DNA from: Hsuehochloa calcarea
Lineage: Eukaryota > Streptophyta > Magnoliopsida > Poales > Poaceae
DNA: 64,000 nucleotides
Direction of reading: 5' to 3'
NCBI GenBank assembly: GCA_036346395.1
Contig: CM070599.1
Span: 14,127,232 to 14,191,231, forward strand
Part shown: positions 37,613 through 48,639 of the stretch, one piece after another
Numbering within the stretch: the stretch's first letter is position 1
How the letters are laid out: each line of letters opens with the position of its first letter
Notes under the pieces: generated by a model
Seen by the model: only the letters and a program-made list of their open reading frames with translations
Told to the model about the DNA's origin: nothing
Database searches by the model: none
Position numbers and translations under genes: made by a program

Positions 37613-38248
37613 AAGGGGAGATTGTGGATATCGTGAGGATATGTACGCGATCCGGGATGATGAGTCAATTGGCAATGGCTTTGTTAGTTTAAAATCTCGC
37701 GTTTTGAGGTTTGCTTCTTCTTTGTCGGACGGTGATCGGCGAGGTGGAAATCGATGGTCGGACCTTGCGTGTGGAATGATCGGACCGGCGGTGGTGGCCG
37801 TCGGACCGGTCGACCTAAAGTTGGATTTAGGGCTAATCCAAAAATAGGTTGTGTAAGCGGTGAGGAGTCTCACGGATGTGGTTGCATCATTTTGGAGCTC
37901 AGTCAAAAGTTCTATTGAGTTGAAAATTCGAGAAGGTTTGGATTTTCAAGCTAGATTTTAGCTTTAGAATCTTTTTGGCCGGTCCAAGCCGTGCCGTTGT
38001 GGGAAGCGGTCGTGGGCTGATATCGGTCGGGCCGTACGTACGAAATGATCGGGCCGCGATGACTGGAGGTTTGCCAAGTTCGCATTGATGCATGTATTGT
38101 GTTTAATGTTTAGTTATCAATGCTTTATTATTGCATATTGCATTGTGGAACTAACGTGGGTCAAGTTGTGAAGAACTTGTTCCGGAAGCGGTTTGTTTGT
38201 CTATTCTTGTGCGGTGGCTTGCGAGTCAGCGGCGTCAGCGGTGAGTGG
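37613..38248 (+). repeat. Polypurine tract and truncated 3' LTR of element C
   Basis: CAAGGGGAGAT precedes the LTR start TGTGGATATCGTGAGG at 37623. The LTR matches 31674-32310 and then stops after GCGGTGAGTGG. The last 1.25 kb, including the TATA region and the CA end, is absent, yet the host target sequence follows at once. Confidence 0.8.
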
Positions 38249-38759
38249 AATACTTTCATCAAGTGTTAGATAACTTTCGTGGTGAACTTTTCGACCCGAT
38301 GAGTGGCATGATCATGCACTTTATTTATCCGAGCCACATCAAGGGGCCTAGATATATCTCTCATGTTATATTAGGAGGGGCAAATCATATATCCAACTAG
38401 TCATATTCCTCTGCATGTTTCATAGCATACCTAAAAGCGACCTTTATAACTACCCAGTTATGGAGTAGCATTTGGTAACCCCAAAGTGTATTCTTACACA
38501 TGTAGAAAACCATGTAGATCTCAGGTCTAAGGATTATATATCATCATTGCTTGAGACCAACTGATGACACATGTAATCATAACAATCTTAACAGTGTCTC
38601 AAGGTGGGTCAATCCGACCCTATATTCTCTAACATGTGTTCACATTATTGATTCAATATCCCTATATCCATGACTGGTGAAACATGGTCAACAATCAATA
38701 CATGTGTTGGTTGATAGAGTCGCTAGTGTTTCGACCAGTGACATCCGATCAGGGATACA

Positions 38760-40393
38760 TGTAAGGATATGTGTAGGCTACGTTAGCTGGCTATTCAAAA
38801 ATTTTACCACGTAAACTAGGATGCCATGTAAGTAAGAGATCATAGATCCTTACCACTAGACGCGTAATACAGCGGAAAAAGAGTTGGAGTAGCCTGGTCC
38901 AATGAAGAGCACGTCATTGTAGTGGTCGTAGTCGATTGTCCAACGTAGTCGATCGTCCTCGTACTCGATCGTCCTCGTACGGCGATCGTCCTCGTAGTCG
39001 ATCGTTCATGTAGTCGATCGTTTTCTCCAGCAACTGATTGCTTTCCTTGCAAAGTCGCAGATCGTCCTCAAGCGCAATAAAGAACCGCGATGGCGCCTCT
39101 GATATCCACGTCTAGAGGCGGGAACGCCGGCGGTGTGCTAGCACCAAGTCGCAAGGGGAAGGCTCTCTCAAGAAGATGGTGGCTAGGGTTTGGAGCAACT
39201 CACGTCACCTCTTGCGGTGATTCCTCTTGTCCCTTACCCCAATAGCCGCAAGCATCTCCTTATATAGTGCGCGTGTGGATCCTATCTAAACACGTTTGGC
39301 GAATCGTATTCGATCTTGGTTTGTTGCAACCCGTTAAGTCCGTGACCACAGTAGGTTCATGCGTGAATTCGGTTGTAACTCGGAAACTCTTTCCGACCAC
39401 GAGTCATTAGTGGTACCTAGCGGACATAACGATTCGAATACACACAAATTATATCAACAAACCTTAATTCAATATGATCTATGACTGTGTCCTTATCACT
39501 ATCGACCACCAGATCTATATATGACCATCTCATATTTGGTCTCAACCAGTTCGTAACTCCTTTCGACCACTTAGTGATCATGTTCGACCAGCCTGCGGTT
39601 AGCTCGTATCTCAATACAACTAGTCTGTATCTGATCGAACTGAAAAATATGCTCATGTATTCTCCATTTGCCTCACAATATCCGTTGAACTCCACGTGAG
39701 ATGTTGCATCATCCATGGATTGTTCAATACTTTATTGATCTAGTGTTTGATAACTTCATGTGGTCGAACTCTTCGACAACCAGTGGCATAGCTATGCACT
39801 TTCTTTATCCAATCACATCGAGGGGCCCAGAGACATCTCTCCTATTATGTTAGGAGAGACAAATCCCATATTCAACCAGTCACATTCCTTCGCATATTTC
39901 ATAGCATACTCGAAAGCTACCTTTACAACTGTCTAGTTACGAGTAGCGTTTGGCAACCCCAAAGTGTACTCTTAGGCATGTAGGAAACCATGCTGATCTC
40001 AGGTCTAAGGATTATACATCATCATTTCTCGAGACCAACTAATGGCACATGAAATCATAACAATCTCAATAGTGTCTCAAGGTGGGTCAAACCAACACCA
40101 TATTCTCTAACACGTGTTCACATTATTGATTCGATATCCCTATATCCATTACCTGTGAAACATGGTCATCAATCAATACATGTGCTGGTCGATAGAGTCA
40201 CTAGTATTCCGACCAGGGATACATTTAGAATGACTTCATCATAAGTTAAACGAGCTTTACCAGCAAGTCTCATACTCGTTAATCTTTATAACTGATGATT
40301 TATTCAAGGAATAGAATAACACTTATTCAATAACACATAAACATAGAAGTGATCTGATCATCTCTATTATTGCCTCGGGGCATATCACCAACA
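38760..40393 (-). mobile_element. Angela-like copia solo LTR 'B', nested in LTR A
   Basis: Minus-strand ends are TGTTGGTGATATGCCCCGAGG at 40393 and ...CACATATCCTTACA at 38760. The 5-bp target copy ATACA flanks it at 38755-38759 and 40394-40398. It is 1634 bases and homologous over its length to LTR A. The promoter motif CTATATAAGGAGATGC lies near 39267. It carries an expanded array of GTAGTCGATCGTCCTC-type repeats at 38926-39024 that LTR A lacks. Confidence 0.9.
38926..39024. repeat. Short tandem array inside solo LTR B
   Basis: About five imperfect units of TAGTCGATCGTCCTCG. The equivalent place in LTR A (about 30915-30975) has only one or two diverged units, so the array expanded in this LTR lineage. 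Confidence 0.7.
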
Positions 40394-40567
40394 ATACATT
40401 TAGAACGATATCATCTAAGTTAAAGAGCTTCACCAACAAGTCACATACTTGTTAATATTTATCGATGATAATTCATTCAAGGAATAAAATAACATTTATT
40501 CAACAACTCATAAATATAGACGTGATACAATCATCTCTATGATTGCCTCTAGGGCATATCACTAACA

Positions 40568-42040
40568 CTATGGACCGAGTCCATGGGTTCTACTCTCGGT
40601 CTATGGGCTTTAGCTCCAAATGTGGAGGTCCATGTGTTAGTGACACGGTCCACAAAAGACTAGGCTCACCTAGGGCTAGGGTTTAGATGCGGGTGGCACC
40701 GAGGTGGTGATGGTTGTGCGTGGTGCGCATGTGCTACGTTGGGTGAGGGGTGGCGTGGGATGAAGCGGTGTGGTGGCGGCGATGCGATCTGGTCGACGAG
40801 GTGCGGTCGGTCTGGCATGGCACGGATGGCGCAAGGTGGCGCCACGTGGGTTGCCACATCGGCGGATTGACGGTGGATGGCCGCTGACGGCGGTGACGGC
40901 AAACGGCGATGGTCGGTGGCGAGCGAAGGACACCACCGATATTCTTGAGCTCCATCGATCACATCCATCAGCTTAGATGTAGTGATGGAGGATGGCAAAG
41001 GGGTCAACGATGGTGAGGACGACGGTGGTTGCTCGGGCTGCGACTAGGCGGTGGCGGAATGCTCGACAAGGGCATGGACGCCGCAATGACTTCGGAGGTT
41101 GAGGCGATGCTCACGGTCATGCGCGAGACCCAATGGTCATCATCGGCAGCTAGAACATGGTGGTGACGACGAAGCAGAGCAGTGGTGCGGCTTTGACGGT
41201 GTGACGGCGCTACGGGTTTCCTCCAGCGAAGATAGTACGAGCACGGGGTAGAACACACTAAGGTGATCCCAACGATGTAGACGACGATAGGAGCTCACCG
41301 GCGGCGGTAGAATCTAAGAAATCCCGAGCGGCGCTTAGGTTTAGATCTCCAAATCCAACAAACGATGGTGATCTAGGGCTTCTGACTTTAGGGAATTGGC
41401 GGTGGGGTCTAAGGGGATCCCTTTGACGCGCATGTCGAGGCATTAAGTAGCATGTAGCGGCAGAGCTACGGGAGAGTCCGTGTGCGGGACAATGGTGTAG
41501 TTTAGCTTGCGCACGGTCAACACGGTGAAAAATAACGCCAGGCGGGCCCACATGTCAGTGACAAAGACTAGGGAGAGTTGGTGTCGCACACGGTGTAGGC
41601 GGGGCTGGCAGGTGGGACCGAGTGCAGGAGAGCAGAAGAGAGAGAGAGAGAGAGTAAGCAGGTTGGGCGCGACATTGGGACGGTGGGCTGGGTTGGAGAG
41701 AGAAATGGAAATAGGCTGCAAAGAGAATTCAACCCAATGGAATTTCCTGAGATTTTAATAGTTTTCTATTTTAGAAATTACATAAAATCCAAATGGAAGA
41801 TTAAAAATAGCAAATAAACTAAAAAAAATTCAAGAAAATATCTAAAAAATACTCTCAAGCATAAAGAACTCAAATAAAATAGTTTTAGAATTAATTGATG
41901 TTTAGATTAATCATATTAAATTATTTTGACTTTGAAAGTCCTATTGAAGCTTTATTAAATTCAAATGAAATTTGATGAAATTTTTCAAGGGACTAAACTT
42001 CTCAAAAAAAATTTGAAACTTCAAAATTTGGGATGTTACA
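40568..42040 (-). repeat. Second Tekay-type LTR, outer part (LTR start at 42040)
   Basis: It begins on the minus strand at 42040 with TGTAACATCCCAAATTTTG, directly after the polypurine tract of pol, so this is a 3' LTR. The second CTATG copy is at 40568-40572. GC-rich 40680-41450 carries several C/G-rich frames without domains; I do not call genes. An AG microsatellite lies at 41638-41654. Confidence 0.75.
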
Positions 42041-42478
42041 AACCTCCCCCTTAAAGGAATCTTGACCCCAAGATTTAGGCTAGCGAGAGAAAAGACTAGG
42101 AAACTCGGCTCTCAGCTGTTCTTCACACTCCCACGTTGCTTCACTCTCCGAGTGATTGCTCCACTAAACCTAGCAAAAATAGAGGTCTTACTTATGGTAA
42201 AATATTTTGCCAGATCCAAAATTTTGACTGACTGGTTTTTGTAGGTAAGATCATCTTTCAACTCAATTGAATCAAAGGGAGTCTGCTCGGTGGGTACACA
42301 AAGACACTTCTTCAACTGCGACACATGAAAGACATCATGTACTCCTGCTAACGACTCCGGTAACTCAAGCTGGTAAGCAACTTCTCCCCTGCGTTTCACA
42401 ATCCCAAAAGGGCCAACATACCTTGGGCAAGCTTCTGTTTGACATGAAACCTTCTGTCACCTTTAAGAGTTGCTAGAC
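42041..42478 (-). pseudogene. C-terminal end of Tekay-type pol (second element), with polypurine tract
   Basis: On the minus strand, from 42478: LKGDRRFHVKQKLA, then RRGEVAYQLELPESLAGVHD, VFHVSQLKKCL, then after a frameshift WSNHSESEATWECEEQ and AEFPSLFSR ending at a stop near 42083. This is the integrase C-terminal and chromodomain-like tail of a Tekay-type element. TAAGGGGGAGGTT (42053-42041) is the polypurine tract, immediately before the LTR start at 42040. All upstream pol is missing; the sequence changes to a copia LTR near 42480-42504. Confidence 0.85.
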
Positions 42479-42503
42479 CATGTGACTAGGTCTAGAATTT
42501 TTT

Positions 42504-43005
42504 TGTTGAAGAATAATTGACAATGTTGCTTACTAATGTTATTTGAGGCATGTGGCGTGTGTGGACTTATGTCGGTCAAGTTGTGAAGAATTTGTGCAAG
42601 GAAAATATGATGATTTGGTCTTTGCATGTGCAGGGTAGCTCAGAGGCGATCGTATTCTACAGCGAGGACTGGGAGATGGCTTGGTATGAAGTCTTGGTTC
42701 AGAGGGTCGAGGATGCTGGAGGAGACGGTAGAGCTCAAGTTGGGACGTGTGGAGATCAAAGATGGATGATGCGTGTTGGAGCTACGGAGGTGCGGTTCAA
42801 AGGCTACAACACGTGAGAATTTTGGGGTGTCCAAAATTGAAAAGCTAAGAGAAATTGAAAGCCAGAATTTTGAGGTGTCCAAAATTGGAAAGCTGAATCG
42901 GACCCCTTGTTTTTTTGGGATTGAATTGAATTTCCAAGCTGTGCGTTGAAGGCCACGTTGGTTTTGGGGTCCTAGGACAATTCTGACGTGTGTGAGGTGA
43001 GAAGC
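42504..43005 (+). repeat. Left part of the 5' LTR of copia element D
   Basis: GTCAAGTTGTGAAGAA(T/C)TTGT near 42576 and the TGCATGTGCAGGGTAGC segment near 42630 resemble the LTR of element C (about 32220-32290), so this is a related copia LTR. The start TGTTGAAGAATAATTG at 42504 is inferred. It is cut by the hAT element at 43006. Direct copies of AATTTTG(G/A)GGTGTCCAAAATTG lie at 42820 and 42869. Confidence 0.5.
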
Positions 43006-43539
43006 TAGGGGCGGCACGGCCCGGGCCCACCGTGCCTCGGGCCACATCGTGCCGTGCCGGCTCGGCCCAGTCACCCCGCCATGCCATGCCGTGTTGGCCC
43101 ACCTTGCCTCTGGCCAGGCCCAGGCACGGCCCAAAGCCTGTCGTGCCAGGGTCATGCCGTGCCAGCCCAAGCCCAGCCCTAAATAACTATAGACGGCGGA
43201 GGCGGTGGCGACCGCCATCTTCATTCCTCTTGTACCCGTCTCATTAAAAACCTAGTTAAATTTGAATTAATTGGTAAAAACATGGGCATGTAAATATTTC
43301 GGGGGAAAAATTGAATTTTTCTTGATATTTTATTGATACAATGTTATTGCCTCGTTAAAAATCTTACGCCCTAGAGTGGGGTTCCCCGAGTAAGGAAAAG
43401 AGTACAATAACAACATGTACATACTAACTACTCATCAATATCGAGATCGTTCATGCATTCGAGGTCAGCGTACGCCTGCACGATCTCAAGATCCTCCAGT
43501 TGATATTGTTGCCGCTCTTTAGCCAATTCCCAGTCCTTG

Positions 43540-45530
43540 GCGCATGTGATTGCCTCCACCATCCTAGGCGTGAGTGATTATCTTCTTTCTTCAATTATTC
43601 TCTCTGCCATGATGAACATTGCTTCTGAAGAGACAGTGGACACCGGCACCAGCAGAACATCCTGTGCGAAATGTGACAACACAGGAAATATCCACTTGTT
43701 GTTCTTCCACCACTCGAGCAAATCTATCCTTCCACCATAAAGATTAGGATCGATGTTTGCAAAATCATGCTCCAGGTAGTGGTTTAGCTCTGAGACAGAA
43801 TTCCACAAGGGGGTTGCCTGAGACTGCGGGGACGAAGAACTGGACTTGCCCTTTAGTTTCTTCCACAAGTGGGATGTCAAGCTTTTCTTTCCTTGTTGCG
43901 TCTGCTGTGAGGCCTCCGATCTCACGCTACTGCTGAATTTATCATGATACATGCGAAAAACATAAAAAAGCTCCTCTTTGACATGTGCGAAAGCTTCCTA
44001 GTAATCAAGACCGAGGCATTCACCTATTCCCTCCATACCGATCTGCAAATCTGGTAACTTTTTCGTAGGATCGAAAATGATAGCAAAGCAATACACGTGT
44101 GAAATAGAACCGAAATATTTAATAAATTTTTCCTCCATTAGTGCGACAGCATGACCTAAAAGGGGATCCTTCCTAGATTTGGCAATCCTATCTGCAATTA
44201 ACCAAATAAATTCTATAACTAAGGGAGAGTTAGGGTAATAAACACCAGATAACATCTTTGTTGCTTTATAAAAAAGTTTTAAAAACTATCAAAAATGACT
44301 ACCAATCTGCCAATATGAATTAGTAACTACCAATTCATTGTCTTGAGAGTTAGCATTGACAAAAATGGATATGATATGTTCGTACCCTAGTAACTTCTTT
44401 AACATGATATAGGTCGAGTTCTACCTCACCTTCATGTCAAGACCGAATTTTCTTGGCTCCTTCCCATTGGCCGCAGCGATACTCAAGTGAACTCCGGCCG
44501 CCACTTGTGGGAATTTGTGAGGTAGCGAGCGGCGTCGTGGACACTGTTTAAAAATCCGCCAATCGCTTGCATACCATCTTGAACAACAAGGTTCAAGATA
44601 TGGCATACGCATCTCTGGTGGAGAATATAACCACCAATATACGTCTGCAATCTTGGGGTGAGGATATTCATAGCAGTCGTGTTCGCTGATGTGTTATCAA
44701 GAGTTATAGAAGCAATCTTATTATCTATCTTAAAATCATCAAATGCACGCTGTAGTATATGCTCAAAGAATGGCCTCTCCAGTGTGTGATTAGTTAATTA
44801 CCTTAAACCATATGACTCTTTTGTTTAGATTGTAATTGTCGTCTAAATAATGGGCTACAACACTAAGGTATGCACTTTCACGGTGTGATGATGTCCAAAT
44901 GTCTGAAGTTATAGCAAAAGAGAACAGAGCTTGTAGGAATAGTTCTTTTAGCTCTGCTAGTTCCTTATGATACATCCATAAAATATTAGATGTAGTGGGT
45001 TTTCTACTAACATGTTGGTACTATGGGTAAAAGCCGTGTTGGATCATTCTTTCGAACGCGCGACTTTCACCTATCCTAATCGGCTGATCTTCCGCAATAA
45101 TATATCTAGCAATCTTCTCACGGGCAGAAAGCGGGTTGTATACCCAAGTACTTACAGAGCTATCGGCCTCGAAGTTTAGCTGCGTTTGTACTCCTCCCCC
45201 TCGGCTCTGCGCCCAGATCTTGCACAAGCAAGATTTGTAGTGCTGATTCAAGTGCCCTGTCCCTGCAGCTGCATGAGCAGATAATTTGGCTTGGCTATAA
45301 TTAGAGGTTGCGATATCTACCGTTTGGACGTCTTGGATTTCATGGCTCCAGGTCATGTGCTTCCAGCAATTCGCACTTCGTCCAGACCTGCCAATGTTGC
45401 CGTCTATGGACGTGGGAGAGAACTCTGGAGCCCCCATTGGCTCCGAACTGCCCTGGTACTCTTCGTAGCCCTCTGTACCATCCATATGACGGTCATCCAT
45501 GCCGTAGTCTCCCATGCTTGGTGAGAACTA
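43540..45530 (-). pseudogene. hAT transposase, BED-finger type, broken
   Basis: Read from 45530 down: an acidic N-terminus with a partial BED zinc finger (GTGHLNQHYKSC, about 45255-45220), then REKIARYIIAEDQPIRIGES (about 45125-45070). Next are LFSFAITSDIWTSSHRESAY and VVAHYLDDNYNLNKR (44935-44820), RCVCHILNLVVQDGMQAI (44610-44560), FIWLIADRIAKSRKD (44200-44160), and the C-terminal dimerisation region with LLEWWKNNKWIFPVLSHFA and STVSSEAMFIMAERII (43720-43590). The order matches RICESLEEPER-like hAT proteins, which cut and paste the element through an RNase H-fold core. Frameshifts and stops separate almost every block, so it is inactive unless these are sequence errors. Confidence 0.85.
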
Positions 45531-45967
45531 CGAGCATCAATGGGAGTCGGAGCCGGAGGAGGACTAGAGGAGCGGCGACAAGAGCTTACGCTAAGTCGCC
45601 GTGCTGCCCTTTTTGTGCTCTGACTCCTCGGTAACATACTACTCGGGAGCTCCTTGGTGCTCCAACTCCTTGGTAGCATAATGGATGGATGGTGAATAAA
45701 TGGGGAGAGTAGATGGATGTTGAAGAAATAAGGAGAGTAAATGGATGATGAAGAAATGAGAGTGGATGAATGATGATTAAATGAGTGTATGTATGGTGAA
45801 GAAATAAGGTATGGTGAGTTGATTTTTATAAACACGGTGAGTTGCTCCCGAACGTTGTTCAACGTTCTCCCGAACGTTGCTCAACGTTCTTCTGAACTTT
45901 TCTCATAACGGTCACTCATCAGTCTCCCGAAGGTTGCTTAGTCCTCGATTGAAACAAAAGCCAAACA

Positions 45968-45988
45968 CTCTCTCTCTCTCTCTCTCTG
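45968..45988. repeat. CT microsatellite
   Basis: An uninterrupted CT run of about 10 units upstream of the transposase start, inside the hAT element. Confidence 0.9.
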
Positions 45989-46159
45989 TCATCCCCCCGA
46001 AACCCGTGCCCCTCGACCTTAGCCCCCGCCCCCCGGCTCTCTCTCTCCCCGCCCCCTGCCTTATCCCCCCGGCTCCAGCGCTCTCTCTCTCGACGCTCCC
46101 TCTCTCACAGTCTCTTCGTCCCGCGGATCCTCCCTCCCGCCATCCCGTGGGAGGCGACA

Positions 46160-46530
46160 AGGCCGAGGTGAGAGTCGCGTGGAGGCGGCGGGAGGCGACG
46201 AGGCCGAGGCGCGAGGAGGCGACGAGGCCGAGGCGAGATGTGAGGAGACAGAGGCACGAGGAGGCGGCGGCGGGAGGCTACGAGGCTGAGGCGGGAGGTG
46301 CGAGGAGGCAGCGGCGGGAGGTGAGGAGGCGGCGGGAGGCGACGAGGCCGAGGCGGGAGTCGCGAGGAGGTGGCGGTAAGCGACGAGGTCGAGCGCAAGG
46401 AGGCGGCGCGGAGGCGACGAGGCCGAGGCCGGAGGCGCGAGTAAGCGTGGCGGGGAGGCGAGGAGGCGATGGCGGGAGGCACGAGGAGGCGGCGGGAGGA
46501 GCACAAGGAGGCGGTCGGGCGGCGGAGGCG
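46160..46530. repeat. GC-rich minisatellite in the hAT element
   Basis: Imperfect tandem units built from GAGGCGGCGGGAGGCGACG and GAGGCCGAGGCG. Long open frames on both strands here (for example 45877-46686) are low-complexity Arg/Ala/Gly or Ser/Pro products of the repeat and are not called as genes. Confidence 0.75.
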
Positions 46531-46769
46531 GCGGCCACGACACCCGGCGTCTTGAGCGTCTTTGGCGTCTTGGCCGGCCGAGCACGCAAGCCGCGCCACA
46601 TCGGCCGCGTCTTGCGTCTGCCGTCGTCGCCGTCTTCGAGCCCACCCGCCCGCCGTCCGTCTTGCGCGGCCCGGCCCACCACGTAGCATGCCTAGGTCGT
46701 GCTTGCGCTGCGTCGAGCTGGTCGGGCCTCTGGCGGGCACGGGATGACCCGACCCGACTCCCACCTCTG

Positions 46770-47192
46770 ACATGAGATGTGCTCACGATGGCTTCACATA
46801 GGCTGGACGTGATTAGGTGAAGGGCTCACGGCGGCTGGAGGTATGCAGTTTTTGTTCTAGGGTTGAGTGGTGCTAGGATGGCACTTTGAACATGATGATC
46901 CAGAAATAAAAGTCAGATCCAATTCAAGCAATTTTCTAGTGAATCTCTCCCTGTTTTGGTCGTTGCTCTCCGCACAAACTCCTACTGATTCGCGTGAGAG
47001 AGAGAGGATTAATCTGGTCTAATCTCCGTGTGCCAAAGAAAGCCTTCCTGTCGCTGCTTTACCCCATGCATTGTCTTCTGTTCTGATTGGTGTTTTCAAG
47101 AAAGAGGAGGTTTAAAAACAAAGAGGGAGTTAGGGTACGAAAAATCTTCCACAATTATTACCCCTCCTCTGATTGCCATCAACGATGCAACA
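46770..47192 (+). repeat. Right part of the 5' LTR of copia element D
   Basis: It ends ATCAACGATGCAACA at 47192, two bases before the primer-binding site, so it is the inner end of a 5' LTR. It continues the LTR left of the hAT element by inference. Confidence 0.55.
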
Positions 47193-47194
47193 AG

Positions 47195-47206
47195 TGGTAT
47201 CAAAGC
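47195..47206 (+). promoter_or_regulatory. Primer-binding site of copia element D
   Basis: TGGTATCAAAGC directly after the LTR and ten bases before the gag ATG, a tRNA-Met-type site. Confidence 0.85.
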
Positions 47207-48096
47207 GAGGCTGTAATGGCATCAGATCGAGATTGTTTCTCAGGTAAGCCACCATTTTTCGATGGGTTAGATTATACATATTGGAAAACGCACATAGAGG
47301 TTTTTCTACAAGAATAAGGTAATGCTATTTGGCAAAAAGTTGAAAGTTTATATGAAGTGCCTCCTGTTGTTACTACTGATGTTGGAGCTAATGCTAAGGC
47401 TAGAAATATTTTGTTGCAAGGTCTAGGTAGAAACGAGTTTGTCAGAATTGCTAATATTAAATATGCTAATAAAATTTGGACTACTCTAGTTGATTATCAT
47501 GAAGGTTCTAAGTCTGTTAAAGGTGTTCGTCAGAACAAATTCAAAAAGGAGTATTCTAAATTTGAGATGAAACCAGGAGAATCAGTAGATGCACTTTTTG
47601 ATCACTTCAATAAAATTGTTAATGATTTGCATTCTATTGATGTCACATGCTCTGATTCTGACAATGCTCATGAAATTTTAAATGCTTTGGATATGTCTGT
47701 CTGGAATGTGTTAGTCACTACTATTAATCATTATGTTAAAATGGAAACACTCACTTTGAATTTTCTTTATTCCAATATGAAAACATGCGAGATTGATGTT
47801 TTGGCCATGGTAAATAAGTATAATTTTGTGGGTTTAGTGACGTCGGTGTTTTAGAACCAAACTTACGCAATGATTGTTTGATTCGGGGGTCTCCAAGACT
47901 CAAATCACGCAAAGAGAATGACACAGAGATTTTTATACAGGTTCAGACCTTCTTTGGAGAGAATAACAACCCTACTCCTGTGTCGCTATATTGAGTATGC
48001 TGGTTACAGATCAAGAGAAAGACTGAAATGCAATGTCTTGTGCTCCTGATTGTGTCTTTCTTCCTCTGTCTCCCTCTGCCATCTGGTGATTTCTCC

Positions 48097-48103
48097 TTTT
48101 ATA
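48097..48103 (-). promoter_or_regulatory. Outward TATA motif, left arm
   Basis: TATAAAA on the minus strand, within CCTTTTATAG. It mirrors the motif at 51104 and would direct transcription out of the element to the left. Confidence 0.45.
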
Positions 48104-48349
48104 GTGTGCTCGAAGTGGGCGATAATTTCCCCAACCCAAAGGGTGTATCAATGATTTAGATGATGACACAGTTACCAGATATTACTGTTCGAGAAGTAAC
48201 ATTCCCACATCACTAGATAGTTATCACCAGGACAGAGAGATTAATCGTGCAGTTATTCTAGATAATAATAGCGTATACTGACTATTTAGATGCCCTAATC
48301 AATTGGGCCTACTTGTCTGTAAGCTCGATCGATTATAGGGTGGTCGTAA

Positions 48350-48545
48350 CTGACATGGTCGTAGAAGGACTTACGACCATGAGGTAATCGTAGAAGAACT
48401 TACGATTATATGCTAGTAGTAGAAGAACTTACGACTATGGAGTGATCGTAGCTGATCTGGTCGTAGAAGGACTTACGACCATGAGGTGATCGTAGAAGAA
48501 CTTACGATCATAAGGTAGTCGCAGAAGATCTTACGACCACAGCTT
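48350..48545. repeat. Subterminal repeat array of the long-arm element
   Basis: About six units of GTAGAAG(A/G)ACTTACGA spaced at roughly 34 bases, alternating ACTTACGACCAT and ACTTACGATCAT. Related motifs in inverted orientation occur at 50100-50250 and 50755-50870. Such clustered motifs are often transposase-binding sites, but binding here is not shown. Confidence 0.75.
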
Positions 48546-48639
48546 CTCCCTTATGAACGTTAAGGGCTATACTCAAGAACCATATAATGGCGTCATTATC
48601 CATAATAAAGATTACAGATAAATATTTAAATGAGGATTT

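Larger units (their letters stand above)
31674..38248 (+). mobile_element. Gag-only copia element 'C', nested in LTR A
   Basis: 5' LTR 31674-33545, primer site 33548, gag to about 35200, non-coding to 37621, then a 3' LTR of which only 626 bases remain. Host LTR A resumes directly at 38249. The flanks are AATCT on the left and AATACT on the right, which fit a target copy with one base lost. No protease, integrase or reverse transcriptase motifs are visible, so it is a non-autonomous derivative or an internally deleted copy. Confidence 0.75.
30735..40567 (-). mobile_element. Angela-like copia solo LTR 'A', split by two later insertions
   Basis: The outer ends, read on the minus strand, are TGTTAGTGATATGCCCTAGAGGC at 40567 and ...CCCGTATCCCTACA at 30735. 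Both sides carry the target copy CTATG (30730-30734, 40568-40572). The LTR itself is in three pieces: 30735-31673, 38249-38759 and 40394-40567, about 1.61 kb together. The start resembles Angela/WIS-type LTRs. A minus-strand promoter motif CTATATAAGGAGATGC lies near 31220. There is no internal element sequence, so it is a solo LTR, usually the product of recombination between two LTRs. Confidence 0.85.
43006..46769 (-). mobile_element. hAT transposon nested in a copia LTR
   Basis: The left edge starts TAGGGGCGGCACGGCCCGGGC. The right edge, reversed, starts CAGAGGTGGGAGTCGGGTCGGG. These form an imperfect GC-rich terminal inverted repeat (YAGRGGYGG), as in Ac/Tam3-like families. Between them is a broken BED-finger transposase on the minus strand, and beyond it a GC-rich low-complexity block. 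An exact 8-bp target duplication is not evident, so the ends are good to within a few bases. Copia LTR material lies on both sides. Confidence 0.7.

Noticed and set aside
40680..41450. GC-rich coding region
   Set aside because: Several overlapping frames without domains, inside a 3' LTR bounded by a polypurine tract and an insertion with target copies.
45877..46686. 269-codon Arg/Ala/Gly-rich frame
   Set aside because: It lies over a CT microsatellite and a GAGGC minisatellite; the protein is low-complexity and equally long frames exist on the other strand.
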